A stretch of 64,000 nt of DNA from Hungatella sp. UBA4396 (GCA_002389905.1 DGRE01000027.1:46664-110663), one strand, 5' to 3'. Shown: positions 24,609-33,350, counted from the first letter of the stretch. Notes: generated from the letters alone by a model not told the origin. Program-made: numbers and translations.

Positions 24609-25591
24609 TGGTCTCTGCCTTTCTCTTCCTCAATCTTTGTGATGTATTCTTCGTACTTTCTGGCAATGTACATTTCCCTGATGGGCTCTCTTGCGTCCAG
24701 AGCTTCATCGGTAAAGCACCTCAAATGGTTGGTGACGAAATCATATCCTGCCATGCAGGAAAATTCCACTCCGCCGGAAAAACGGGGATTGCATTCCAGC
24801 ATGTGATGGGTTCCGTCCTCTCCTTCGATGAATTCAAAGTTCACACAGCCATTAATTCCAAGGCTGGAGGCGATTTCTCTGCACATTTCCTCCAGGCTGG
24901 AATTAGAAAACACCTTTACTGAGGTTCCTGCACCACTAGGAGTCCGTAAAAGCTCTTTTCTGCAGACCACTGCCGTTTCTCCTGTACCGGATTTTCTTAC
25001 TACATCCACAGTGATGATGCTTCCCTTATAAAATGGCTGAACGATAAAGTCCTCCAGGCCTTCCTGTTCCAGAAATGCTTTCATCTCATTTTTTGAATGG
25101 ATATAGGAAAGTCCCTGGCTGCTTCTACCGTTATAAGGCTTTACTACCACCGGATAGGTCAGTGCCTCCGGGTCAGCTTCTTTTAAATCCAGGGTAGGAA
25201 TCGGAGTTCCGATACCTTCTGAGGTTAAAAAATGGAAAAGCTTTCTCTTATCCCGGCATATGCTTAAGGTTTCTTCGGAAGGCAGGCACAAGATGACTCC
25301 TGACTGCTGCAATTCCCTGCGGAAACCATTTAATACATCGGCTTCTACATCGGTCAGAACCAGAATAGCCTCCGCCTTTTCCTGTACGCAGATTTCTCGA
25401 ATCTTATCCGCATATAGTTGTCCTTCTGTGGCGTATGGGACTTGATAGAAGGAATCCACGTTAGAGGAATCAGCAATCCATTCTCCCGGATAAATGTCAC
25501 ATCCAATGACGCGGATTCCATTCTTTTTTAAATTTTTAATCACAATATCCGCAGAAAATGACCCAATCGCGGTTACTAATGCTGTGTTCAT
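24605..25591 (-). CDS. ATP-grasp enzyme of glycan modification
   Basis: A 328-residue ATP-grasp protein like those annotated as carbamoyl-phosphate-synthase-large-subunit-like. MNTALVTAIGSFSADIVIKN is a Rossmann-type pre-ATP-grasp domain, YPVVVKPYNGRSSQGLSYI the ATP-binding loop, and MLECNPRFSGGVEF the metal-binding Glu-x-Asn. The start at 25591 is preceded by AAAGAGGAG; 7 codons upstream are also open. Such enzymes ligate a carboxylate to an amine. With the adjacent DegT aminotransferase, it may attach an amino-acid or similar group to an amino sugar; that is inference. Confidence 0.83.
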   Translation of the reverse strand: MNTALVTAIGSFSADIVIKNLKKNGIRVIGCDIYPGEWIADSSNVDSFYQVPYATEGQLYADKIREICVQEKAEAILVLTDVEADVLNGFRRELQQSGVILCLPSEETLSICRDKRKLFHFLTSEGIGTPIPTLDLKEADPEALTYPVVVKPYNGRSSQGLSYIHSKNEMKAFLEQEGLEDFIVQPFYKGSIITVDVVRKSGTGETAVVCRKELLRTPSGAGTSVKVFSNSSLEEMCREIASSLGINGCVNFEFIEGEDGTHHMLECNPRFSGGVEFSCMAGYDFVTNHLRCFTDEALDAREPIREMYIARKYEEYITKIEEEKGRDQ

Positions 25592-25613
25592 AATCTCCTC
25601 TTTCTCATCCATG

Positions 25614-25656
25614 CTTTTTTGACATAATGGTATGTCCGCAGGGCGCTTCCTATTTT
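25614..25656 (-). repeat. Structured intergenic repeat, copy D (between aminotransferase and ATP-grasp genes)
   Basis: Shortened copy of the 52-bp family. The central stem GACAT/ATGTC around ACCATT is perfect, while the last hairpin is lost in a run of T residues on the plus strand. It overlaps the stop codon of the aminotransferase gene. Confidence 0.65.
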
Positions 25657-26759
25657 CCGCTTATAATAATATCGCAAATACGGTCCACCTCTTCTAAAGA
25701 AAGCTGAGCGTAAAGAGGCAATGTCAGCACATTTTGGGCCGCCTTTTTTGCCACTGGAAGACATACATCGGCAAACCTCTCCCGGTAGCACTCAAAATCA
25801 GTAATCAGGGGGTAAAAATACTTCCTTGCAAAAACATGGTGGGAGGCCAGCAGCTCATATACCTCATCCCTGGTCTGGACAAAGCCGTCAAATACCACCG
25901 GAAAATAAGCATAATTCTGTCTTATCCCTTCCTTCGGAGGAATCAGGCGTATTCCGGAGGTTCCTGACAGCCGCTCTCTGTAACGCTCTGTAATCTGCCT
26001 GCGCAGCTCTATGTTGTCACCCACATGGCGGAGGTTGCAGATTCCCATGGCTGCCTGGAACTCGTTCATCTTGGCATTTCCGCCTATGTACTCCACAGAC
26101 TCCTTGCCGGTTATCCCAAAGTTTTTCAAATAATTAAGCAAAACCTCCAGAGAAGGATCATGAAAGGCGACTGCTCCTCCTTCAATGGTATTAAAAACCT
26201 TTGTGGCATGGAAACTGAACATGGAGGCATCTCCATAGGTTCCGATTCCTTTTCCGTTAATCTCCACACCAAAAGCATGGGCAGCATCATAAATTACTTT
26301 TAAATTATGCTTTTTCGCGATTTGCTGGATTCTTTCAACATCACAGACATTTCCATATACATGAACCGGTAAAATGGCGGAGGTCTTATCCGTAATCAAA
26401 GCCTCGATCTTATCAACGTCTATGGTGTAATCATCTTCCCTGATATCACAGAACACAGGGGTTAAGTTGTTTCTTATGATGGCATGGGTGGTGGAAGCAA
26501 AGGAAAATGGGGTTGTGATTACTTCTCCGGTTAAGTTCATGGCCTGAAGAGCCATTTCAAGAGCCATGTGCCCATTGACAAACAGCAAAAGATTGGAGAC
26601 ATTTAAATAGTCCTTCAGCTCATCTTTCAGTTTGTCATGGAATTCTCCCATATTGGTCATCCAGGCAGTTTCCCAGATCGGTTTGATCTCTTCTATAAAT
26701 TCTTCGTAAGAAGGCATGGAAGCCCTCGTTACCAATATTTCCTTTTCTTCCGGTGTCAT
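25650..26759 (-). CDS. DegT/DnrJ/EryC1 family PLP aminotransferase
   Basis: A 369-residue aminotransferase making a 4-amino (or 3-amino) nucleotide sugar. The start at 26759 (MTPEEKEILVTRASMPSYEE) has AAAGGAG upstream. The PLP-binding segment is FSFHATKVFNTIEGGAV with the catalytic Lys in HATKVF, preceded by VIYDAAHAFG (cofactor Asp). LLLFVNGHMALEMAL and TPFSFASTTHAI are typical. It is followed by the ATP-grasp and GT2 genes with a repeat copy in the gap, and preceded by the three-copy repeat array. The sugar substrate cannot be told from sequence. Confidence 0.92.
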   Translation of the reverse strand: MTPEEKEILVTRASMPSYEEFIEEIKPIWETAWMTNMGEFHDKLKDELKDYLNVSNLLLFVNGHMALEMALQAMNLTGEVITTPFSFASTTHAIIRNNLTPVFCDIREDDYTIDVDKIEALITDKTSAILPVHVYGNVCDVERIQQIAKKHNLKVIYDAAHAFGVEINGKGIGTYGDASMFSFHATKVFNTIEGGAVAFHDPSLEVLLNYLKNFGITGKESVEYIGGNAKMNEFQAAMGICNLRHVGDNIELRRQITERYRERLSGTSGIRLIPPKEGIRQNYAYFPVVFDGFVQTRDEVYELLASHHVFARKYFYPLITDFECYRERFADVCLPVAKKAAQNVLTLPLYAQLSLEEVDRICDIIISGK

Positions 26760-26786
26760 ATGCCAATCTCCTTTAATTTCCTCTTT

Positions 26787-26945
26787 CTTGCCCACGCCCT
26801 TTGGGCATCATGGTATACCCGTAGGGTGCTTCCTCTTTCTCGCCCGTGCCTTTTGGGCATCATGGTATACCCGCAGGGTGCTTCATCTTTCTTGCCCACG
26901 CCCTTTGGGCATCACGGTATACCCGCAGGGTGCTTCCTCTTTATT
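26787..26945 (-). repeat. Three tandem copies (A-C) of the structured 52-bp repeat
   Basis: Three units with an exact 52-bp period (GCCC at 26790, 26842, 26894) fill the gap between a GT2 gene and the aminotransferase gene. On the minus strand each reads AGGAAGCACCCTGCGGG, TATACCATGATGCCC, AAAGGGCGTGGGC. Segments CCC, GGG, CCC and GGGC can pair in two mutually exclusive ways. A purine-rich AAAGAGG opens each unit. Apparent plus-strand reading frames through this array are artefacts of the repeat. Confidence 0.85.
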
Positions 26946-27009
26946 TCCCATACTGGATCGTAAAGATCTGCCTGTCACTGTAAGTATATGTTCAGTCCTT
27001 TTACGGAGT

Positions 27010-27930
27010 TTAGATAGAAAACATCTGCCCTAAGGTTCTGATATAGGTGCTTTTCATGAACTTGTATTTCCAGATGGTATAAATTTTTTCCCCACGGCTT
27101 TTATCTGGAATCTGGATAAAGTGTTCCAGAATCTCCCTTTGTTCTATGGACAAATCTTTTTGATAGCAGTTTAAGAATACTTCCGCCTGCTTAAACATTT
27201 TCCTGTAATTTTCCCGAACCTTTTCCCTGTTATGGGACCTGTTTGCATACTGTTCCATGCCGCTTTGGGAACCAAGCTGGTTGCTTCCATGCTGGCGATA
27301 GAGAACCAGAGGCCGGTCAATGTAGGAAATCTTCCCGAAACAGCCTGCCAAAAGTCCAAGCCACCAGTCATGCATCATGCTTTCTTCCGGCTTATGAGTG
27401 AGAAAGGGAAGAAAAGCCCGGTTAATCATAACTGTATTGCCTGTAATGTTATTTTCAACCAGATAATGGCTAAGCCTGTTATCATGGACTGCGATCTTTT
27501 GATACTCTGCCATGGACTTATGGAGAACGCGGCCTTTTTCATCGACAACTGACAGATCACTGTGAACCAGAAGGGGTATATCCTTTCCGTAATCATCTTC
27601 CAGCCGTTTCATTTCCTTAAGGGTAATTTCCACTTTATCGGCTACCCATACGTCATCCTGGTCGCAGAGCATAATGTATTCGTCGGATACAGCTGACAGC
27701 AGGCGGAAGAAGTTGTTCTGGGCGCTGCCGGAGCTTTCTTCATTTTTCAGGCTCTTTACACGGTCGGGATATTGTTCCTCATATTTCCTGATAATGTCAG
27801 GGGTTCTGTCTGTAGAAAGGTCGTCGGAAACCACTACTTTCAAGTCCGGAAAGGTCTGGTTCAGAATGGAATCCATCTGCTCTCTGATATATTTTTCTCC
27901 ATTATAGGATGCCAGAAGCACCGACACCAT
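27010..27930 (-). CDS. GT2 family glycosyltransferase
   Basis: A 306-residue GT2 of the rhamnosyl/galactosyltransferase type: MVSVLLASYNGEKYIREQMD, VSDDLSTDRTPDI, and IMLCDQDDVWVADKV (QDD metal motif) are all characteristic, as is MMHDWWLGLLAG in the acceptor half. AAGGAGGAG precedes the ATG. It lies 32 bases after the next GT2 gene in an operon driven from 29893. Donor not determined. Confidence 0.9.
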   Translation of the reverse strand: MVSVLLASYNGEKYIREQMDSILNQTFPDLKVVVSDDLSTDRTPDIIRKYEEQYPDRVKSLKNEESSGSAQNNFFRLLSAVSDEYIMLCDQDDVWVADKVEITLKEMKRLEDDYGKDIPLLVHSDLSVVDEKGRVLHKSMAEYQKIAVHDNRLSHYLVENNITGNTVMINRAFLPFLTHKPEESMMHDWWLGLLAGCFGKISYIDRPLVLYRQHGSNQLGSQSGMEQYANRSHNREKVRENYRKMFKQAEVFLNCYQKDLSIEQREILEHFIQIPDKSRGEKIYTIWKYKFMKSTYIRTLGQMFSI

Positions 27931-27962
27931 ACTCTACTCCTCCTTCCAGAAAGGGTGCCGCT

Positions 27963-28853
27963 TTACCAGGACAGTCCCACAATTTTAGTCAAAAACCATA
28001 TCTCGGCCATAAGGCCTCCCAGAAATGCTTTTATCAGCCACTCCTGGAACCGGTTGATCTTTAAATACTTTTTGTAATAATACAGCTTGCTCTCATGAAG
28101 AAGAGCCTGTTTCCTTAGGATAGACCCCACGCTCTTATCAATGGAAACAGAATGAAGGTGCATATAAGAATGATTTAAAAGAAGGGCGGTCCTGTATCCC
28201 TTTTCCCTTAATTTAAATCCCAGTATCTTTTCCTCATAGTACAGGAAGACCTCCTCGTCATAAAGTCCGCATTCCATCAGAGCATTCAGATCAGCCATAA
28301 AAAGCGAGCCTGCCACTGCACCCACATATGCGTATTTTCCTTTTTCCACTGCTGAAAAGTCGGCTTTTAATTCCGGCCTTCCATTGAGCAAAGGTGCAAA
28401 AAGCCGTCTTGTAATAAGTCCGGTATCAAGAATATCTCCGAGAAGGCCGTTTAGCTTCCAGCTTGACAACGCTATGGCCCCGGTCCCATCGGTGGTGGCC
28501 GCAGCGGCCACTGCCAGCTTGTCTATCTTGGAAAAAGCCTTTTTCATGGCCTTTATGGATTCTTCCGAAACCTTCACATCCGGATTGGCAATAAGGCCAT
28601 GGGTGGCGTGAAGGTTCTGGTAAGCGTACCTGATTCCCAGATTGTTTCCATAGCCATAGCCCCCATTTTTTTCCGCCTGGATCAGATGGATTTTCTCCCC
28701 TTCAAGGGCTTTTAATCTGGAAAAAGAATCGTCGGTGGAGTGGTTGTCCACGATGACAATGGAATCCAAAACTTCATAATCAAATATGGACTTCACCAGA
28801 TTTTCCGTGGTTTCAGGATCATTATAATTGAGGATAATACAGCTTATATTCAT
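27963..28853 (-). CDS. GT2 family glycosyltransferase (WbbL-like)
   Basis: A 296-residue GT2: ISCIILNYNDPETTENLV, IVIVDNHSTDDSF, GYGYGNNLGIRYA and LIANPDVKV (the DxD equivalent) match the WbbL/rhamnosyltransferase branch. FLYYEEKILGFKLREKGY holds the catalytic acidic residues. The ATG overlaps the GT8 gene by 4 bases, so translation is coupled. It probably adds one sugar of the polymer. Confidence 0.9.
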   Translation of the reverse strand: MNISCIILNYNDPETTENLVKSIFDYEVLDSIVIVDNHSTDDSFSRLKALEGEKIHLIQAEKNGGYGYGNNLGIRYAYQNLHATHGLIANPDVKVSEESIKAMKKAFSKIDKLAVAAAATTDGTGAIALSSWKLNGLLGDILDTGLITRRLFAPLLNGRPELKADFSAVEKGKYAYVGAVAGSLFMADLNALMECGLYDEEVFLYYEEKILGFKLREKGYRTALLLNHSYMHLHSVSIDKSVGSILRKQALLHESKLYYYKKYLKINRFQEWLIKAFLGGLMAEIWFLTKIVGLSW

Positions 28854-29857
28854 GCCTTCTCCTTTTGATCTGTTTCCTTCTGGACATTTTTCCTGGAATT
28901 AATCACCTGCATCCCAAACCTGCGGCTTACAAAATCACGGACCGGAGGGAATAAAAAGGTGGCGTAATCCATCAGGTGATAGGCAGCCATATAAAGGCCG
29001 GTTCCATTTTCTTTTGGGGTTCCGGCCCAGGGAGTGCGGGAAAGATAAGTTTCATAAGCTTTGCGGTAATGGTTTAAATTTCCCTCTTTCCAGGGTCTTT
29101 CGTCTCCCATAAAATGCAGAATGACAGGACGGCGTTTGGCTTCCTGAAAGCTTTTCTTTGTAATTTTTCCATAGACAGGGGAAAGCCGTGTCAAATGGCT
29201 GTACCGGTAGTAGCGGTAATTGGTGAAAAAGTTATACCGGGGAGGCAGAGGCTTGATCTTACCCTTCAGCGCTCCATTGATGGTATCCTGGTCACCGGCA
29301 AAGAGCTTTCCTCCTCTGGAACAGTAAAAATCCAGAAGCAGCTTTCCTGCATATTCAGTTCTCCAGCGTTTCATATCAATTAAGAGGACTCCGGAATTAA
29401 AATACGGTTCATCCGGCAAAAGGCCGATCTCCTCCTTAATGGACGGATATATGGTAGGCTCCATGACTGCACCTAAAATAGAAGAGTCCAGCTCTGTTTC
29501 CCACAGACGTTTTAAAGAGGCAAGGACTACGGTGTCGCAGTCTAAATACAGGACCCGGTCTGTATCAGGAGGAAGGACCTCCCCGATGAACAGGCGGGCC
29601 ATAATGCTTAAATCAAAGCCTCCGGTGTCCACTTCATAGGAAAAACGCTCCCTTAAATCTCCCAGCTCTATGATGGTCAGGCTCCGTCCAAAAGTGTCCG
29701 CAACTTGATCCAGCCAGGCTCTGGTTTCGGGGGATAATCCCATGGATAATATATAAATCTGGACATCTGGAATTTCCCTGTTATGTTCCAAAAGGGAATA
29801 AAGGGATACGGCCAGATGCCTGGCATAATTGTCGTTGGAAGCGTATACAACGTTCAT
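28850..29857 (-). CDS. GT8 family glycosyltransferase
   Basis: A 335-residue GT8 enzyme (retaining; galactosyl- or glucosyltransferase-like). MNVVYASNDNYARHLAVSLY opens the fold, RVLYLDCDTVVL holds the DxD metal site, FAGDQDTING is the acceptor-site motif, and ILHFMGDERPWKEG is the HxxGxxKPW-like end motif. The ATG at 29857 follows GGAGGAACCT; a TTG 12 bases upstream is part of that site. It is first in the operon behind the promoter at 29893-29921. The C-terminal tail is basic. Confidence 0.92.
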   Translation of the reverse strand: MNVVYASNDNYARHLAVSLYSLLEHNREIPDVQIYILSMGLSPETRAWLDQVADTFGRSLTIIELGDLRERFSYEVDTGGFDLSIMARLFIGEVLPPDTDRVLYLDCDTVVLASLKRLWETELDSSILGAVMEPTIYPSIKEEIGLLPDEPYFNSGVLLIDMKRWRTEYAGKLLLDFYCSRGGKLFAGDQDTINGALKGKIKPLPPRYNFFTNYRYYRYSHLTRLSPVYGKITKKSFQEAKRRPVILHFMGDERPWKEGNLNHYRKAYETYLSRTPWAGTPKENGTGLYMAAYHLMDYATFLFPPVRDFVSRRFGMQVINSRKNVQKETDQKEKA

Positions 29858-29892
29858 AGGTTCCTCCAATTTTAACGGTTCAGTTCCGTTGT

Positions 29893-29921
29893 ATTGTACT
29901 ATATTCAGGGGGAAAAGTAAA
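29893..29921 (-). promoter_or_regulatory. Promoter of the GT8-GT2-GT2-aminotransferase operon
   Basis: Minus-strand TTTACT, 17-bp spacer, TACAAT, with the -10 36 bases before the GT8 start codon. The hairpin at 29923-29954 lies just upstream. Confidence 0.65.
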
Positions 29922-29922
29922 T

Positions 29923-29954
29923 AAGCACCTAAACCTGTCCGGGCTTAAGTGCTT
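29923..29954 (-). terminator. Possible terminator after the HicB pseudogene
   Basis: Minus-strand stem AAGCACTTAA / TTAGGTGCTT with one mismatch, followed by ATTTACTTTT. The T-run is broken, so this is a weak call. Confidence 0.4.
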
Positions 29955-29962
29955 CGCTCTTT

Positions 29963-30264
29963 TCAGCTTCTTGACGCCCTGTCATTCTGGGCGAGAAGGT
30001 ATAGACAATATTGGTTCATGCTGATTCCTTCTCTTTTGGAATGTTCTGCTAACTGACGGTGCAATGACTTAGGTATTCTTAGTTTAAACTGGCCGGAGTA
30101 TTTATCCAAATCATCGGGCTCCGGTATCTCGCAGCCTTCTTCTATTGCTGCCTCTAACCATACCCTTTTAAATCCGGAAAGGACACCACATATCCGCCTT
30201 CGTCACTGTCCTCCACAACTTCCATTTTATAGGGCAGATTCACGTAATAGTCAATCGTTTTCAT
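29963..30264 (-). pseudogene. HicB-like antitoxin gene broken by a deletion
   Basis: On the minus strand, ATG 30264 opens MKTIDYYVNLPYKMEVVEDS and EGGYVVSFPDLKGYG then hits a stop. In another frame the sequence continues LEAAIEEGCEIPEPDDLDKY and KLRIPKSLHRQLAEHSKREG, the ribbon-helix-helix half, to a stop at 29963. The middle (about 27 codons including the usual TGET/EEA segment) is missing, so this is an out-of-frame deletion. No HicA toxin gene is visible next to it. It begins 2 bases after the glf stop, so it would be co-transcribed with glf. Confidence 0.8.
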
Positions 30265-30266
30265 CA

Positions 30267-31364
30267 CTATAAATAAGCCTCCGCCGTCTTCATAGCCGAT
30301 TCAATCACCTTGTCCATATCATAATATTTATATTCCCCTAACCGTCCGCCAAAAATCACCTTGCACTCTTCTTCTGCCAGACGGGCGTATTTCTGGTACA
30401 GTTCCTGGTTTTTGGCATCATTGACAGGATAATAAGGCTCCATGCCTTCGCTCCAGTCCACGGAATATTCTCTGGTGATGACAGACTTTGGCTGGGTGCC
30501 AAATTCAAAGTGCTTATGCTCAATAATTCTGGTATATGGAGTTTCCCGGTCCGTATAATTCACCACTGCCACGCCCTGGTAATTATCCGTATCCACTACC
30601 TCAGTGTCAAATTTCAAGCTTCTGTATTCCAGCTTTCCAAACTGATATCCATAATACGCATCTATGGTTCCGGTATATATCACCTTATCCCCCAGACTGT
30701 CGTAATGATCTTTATTTTCTAAATAATCCACTCCCAGCTCTATGTCGCAGCCTTCAAACAGCTTCTCAATAATCACATTATATCCGCCAATGGGAATTCC
30801 CTGATATAAGTCATTGAAGTAATTGTTATCATAGGTAAAACGCACGGGAAGGCGTTTGATGATAAAGGCGGGAAGTTCCTTACAATCCCTTCCCCACTGC
30901 TTTTCCGTATACCCCTTTACCAGCTTTTCATAAATGTCCACGCCAACAAGACTGATGGCCTGCTCTTCCAGGTTTTGCGGTTCCCCTGAAACGGATGCCT
31001 TCTGCTCTTCAATTTTGGCTTTTGCCTGGGCCGGAGTGGAAATGCCCCACATCTTGCTGAAAGTGTTCATATTAAAAGGCATGTTATACATTTCACCCTT
31101 AAAGTTAGCCACCGGGCTGTTGGTGTAGCGGTTGAATTCCGCCAGCTCATTGACGAACTGCCAGACCTTCTTGTTGCTGGTATGGAAAATGTGGGCTCCG
31201 TAGGTGTGAACATGAATTCCTTCTATTTCCTCGCAGTAAATGTTGCCTCCCATGTGGTTCCGTTTCTCCACCACCAGGCACTTCTTTCCCTTTTGCTTAG
31301 CCAGGTATGCGAAAACGCCGGAATAAAGGCCGCATCCCACCAGCACATAATCATATTTTTTCAT
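30267..31364 (-). CDS. glf: UDP-galactopyranose mutase (Glf)
   Basis: A 365-residue FAD enzyme that converts UDP-galactopyranose to UDP-galactofuranose. YDYVLVGCGLYSGVFAYLAK is the FAD-binding start, KRNHMGGNIYCEE the conserved flavin loop, and VHTYGAHIFHTSNKKVW the active-site region; the PFNMNTF substrate segment is also present. Length is normal. AGGAGAACGAAATT precedes the ATG and a promoter lies at 31401-31428. It implies galactofuranose in the surface glycan of this strain. Confidence 0.96.
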   Translation of the reverse strand: MKKYDYVLVGCGLYSGVFAYLAKQKGKKCLVVEKRNHMGGNIYCEEIEGIHVHTYGAHIFHTSNKKVWQFVNELAEFNRYTNSPVANFKGEMYNMPFNMNTFSKMWGISTPAQAKAKIEEQKASVSGEPQNLEEQAISLVGVDIYEKLVKGYTEKQWGRDCKELPAFIIKRLPVRFTYDNNYFNDLYQGIPIGGYNVIIEKLFEGCDIELGVDYLENKDHYDSLGDKVIYTGTIDAYYGYQFGKLEYRSLKFDTEVVDTDNYQGVAVVNYTDRETPYTRIIEHKHFEFGTQPKSVITREYSVDWSEGMEPYYPVNDAKNQELYQKYARLAEEECKVIFGGRLGEYKYYDMDKVIESAMKTAEAYL

Positions 31365-31400
31365 AATTTCGTTCTCCTGTCTTTATTCTCAATTACCTTT

Positions 31401-31428
31401 ATTATACTAAAGCTGCTGGAAAAAGCAA
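31401..31428 (-). promoter_or_regulatory. Promoter of glf
   Basis: Minus-strand TTGCTT, 16-bp spacer, TATAAT (perfect -10), 37 bases before the glf start. Confidence 0.6.
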
Positions 31429-31434
31429 ATGAAT

Positions 31435-32619
31435 TCAGGGCTCCGAATCTCCCTCTTTCGCCATTTCCACCCGGTTGCGTCCATTCCTTTTGGCCCCATA
31501 CAGGGCATCATCACTCAGTTTATATAATGTGTATATAGAAGTGTTTTCATTAGGCGTAACCGTGACCATACCTATGCTTATGGTGAACTTTACAATCTGG
31601 CCTGCACCAACATCAATGGAGGCATTTTCTATGACCTTTCTCAATGTCTCCGCAGTTTCAAAAGCCGCCTGTTCTTCGATTCCCGGAAGCAGTACCGTAA
31701 ATTCTTCTCCGCCAAATCTTCCAAACAGACCGTAATTGCGCAGCTGGTCTTTTATGAGCATGGCAAATTCTTTCAGCACCTGATCTCCTGTGGAATGACC
31801 ATAAACATCATTTATCTTTTTAAAATTGTCTAAGTCAATAAGGAAAAGTGAAAGGGATTCCTTTTTCCTTGAGCATAGTGCAATAGTCTTCTTTGCCTGC
31901 AATAAGAACTCCCTGCGGGTAAGTATATCCGTCAGCTCATCATAGGCTGCCACCTTAATTAATTCCAAATCTGATTTTTCCTTTGCTATAAGGATGAAAC
32001 CAATATTTCCGATCAGCATAATCAGATACAGAAAGATATAAAACGAAACATTGTATATGTTATTAGACATCAGCTGCATGGACTCTCCCAGCTTAAATCC
32101 CATATAGCTTCTTACAACAAGCAAAACAAGCTCTGCCGTATAAATAAAGGCAACCGTCTTTTGCAGAACAGAGGAATTTTTATCCGTTAACAAGATATAG
32201 ATTGGGTAAAACCACAGTATGACCCCGCTGATGGACATAATAGCAACTCTCACACCGGCTATATCATGCAGCAATAAGGCCAGGTGAAGCATAATAATCG
32301 AAATAGCAGCAATGATAAAATATCTCCTTTTTATCACTTTGCTATAGCGTTCTTTTATACTCAAAAAGGCAGTACTCTGCAAAACCTGGGCAATAATCAG
32401 GAAAGAATTGCCGATTGAAATGGATACAAATGTACTGATCATTCCCCGCATACCAAGGAGAATCCATGCACAGGTGTCAAACAGTCTTGCAAATAAAAAA
32501 ACATATAAGGAAGAATCCTTTTTATGCTGGGTCATGTAAGCAATGCCTAATATTCCGGAAAAAAGATGTCCTAAAACAATGGTGAATATAAGAGTTTCTA
32601 CATGAAAGTTTAAGCTCAT
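31435..32619 (-). CDS. Membrane-bound diguanylate cyclase (GGDEF)
   Basis: A 394-residue protein with about seven hydrophobic segments (residues ~1-205) followed by a GGDEF domain that makes cyclic di-GMP from GTP. The signature is GGEEF in LFGRFGGEEFTVLLPG, an active variant; LFLIDLDNFKKINDVYGH is the metal/GTP segment. No RxxD inhibitory site is seen ahead of it. The start at 32619 has CGAGGAG 8 bases upstream; a TTG further upstream is unlikely. The membrane part likely senses an unknown signal. Confidence 0.9.
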   Translation of the reverse strand: MSLNFHVETLIFTIVLGHLFSGILGIAYMTQHKKDSSLYVFLFARLFDTCAWILLGMRGMISTFVSISIGNSFLIIAQVLQSTAFLSIKERYSKVIKRRYFIIAAISIIMLHLALLLHDIAGVRVAIMSISGVILWFYPIYILLTDKNSSVLQKTVAFIYTAELVLLVVRSYMGFKLGESMQLMSNNIYNVSFYIFLYLIMLIGNIGFILIAKEKSDLELIKVAAYDELTDILTRREFLLQAKKTIALCSRKKESLSLFLIDLDNFKKINDVYGHSTGDQVLKEFAMLIKDQLRNYGLFGRFGGEEFTVLLPGIEEQAAFETAETLRKVIENASIDVGAGQIVKFTISIGMVTVTPNENTSIYTLYKLSDDALYGAKRNGRNRVEMAKEGDSEP

Positions 32620-32745
32620 CTTATAACTCCTCGCCTTTATGCTTAAGTTTTGCAATACTGTTTACATTATAAGCTATAATTACATATACTGAAAGCTAAA
32701 ATTGTTTTCTTCGGTTTTGTTACAAGAAAAACTGCTTTGCAGAAA

Positions 32746-32787
32746 ACAAAAAGACCATCTTTTCTGTCTTTATAAAAAATGGTCTTT
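32746..32787 (-). terminator. Terminator after the carbonic anhydrase gene
   Basis: Minus-strand stem AAAGACCAT / ATGGTCTTT around an A/T-rich loop, then TTGTTTT. Confidence 0.7.
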
Positions 32788-32810
32788 GCATTTTGTTTCT
32801 TTTTAAGTTT

Positions 32811-33350
32811 TCAAACTCTTTTTAATTCTCCCGTTACGGAATCTATGGTCAGGCCATATACTTTTATTTCCTCCGGAATCAAAGGATGCTTACGGATCAG
32901 ATCTACTGTCCTATTAATAGAAACACTCAGATCCTTAAAGCCGGACAGCCATGAATCGAAATCAATTCCATAGTATTTTATCATATCAATGCTCTTCTGC
33001 TTGATCCCATGATATTTCATTTTTTCTATCATTTTCTCACTGTCCGTATACATGGCTCCGCAATCCGTATGACCGATTACCAGAATTTCCTGGATATCTA
33101 ATTCGTAAATACCGATCAATAGGCTTCGAATGACACTTCCAAATGGGTGGGAAATAATCCCGCCTGCATTTTTGATGATTTGGGCATCACCATTTTTTAT
33201 CCCCAGGGCGCAGGGCAGCAGCTCGGTTAATCTGGTATCCATGCAGGTGATTATGGCAACTTTTTTATTTGGATATTTGCTGGTGATATATTTTTCGTAG
33301 CCTTTATCTTCAACAAAGGCTTTGTTATATTGCAGTATTTCATCAATCAT
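32811..33350 (-). CDS. Beta-class carbonic anhydrase
   Basis: A 179-residue cytoplasmic enzyme interconverting CO2 and bicarbonate. The zinc ligands fit the beta class: Cys and Asp-Arg dyad in ITCMDTRL, then His and Cys in VIGHTDCGAMY. KNAGGIISHPFGSVIRSLL is the conserved active-site strand. The length matches the short Gram-positive type. AAAGGAGAAAG precedes the ATG and a terminator follows, so it is probably monocistronic. Confidence 0.93.
   Translation of the reverse strand: MIDEILQYNKAFVEDKGYEKYITSKYPNKKVAIITCMDTRLTELLPCALGIKNGDAQIIKNAGGIISHPFGSVIRSLLIGIYELDIQEILVIGHTDCGAMYTDSEKMIEKMKYHGIKQKSIDMIKYYGIDFDSWLSGFKDLSVSINRTVDLIRKHPLIPEEIKVYGLTIDSVTGELKRV

Noticed and set aside
26787..26945. 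Possible CRISPR array
   Set aside because: The three units are contiguous near-identical repeats with no unique spacers and no cas genes.
26637..27033. Plus-strand open frames with repeated GHHGIPAGC-like peptides
   Set aside because: They are translations of the tandem 52-bp repeat and the antisense of the aminotransferase gene, without ribosome sites.
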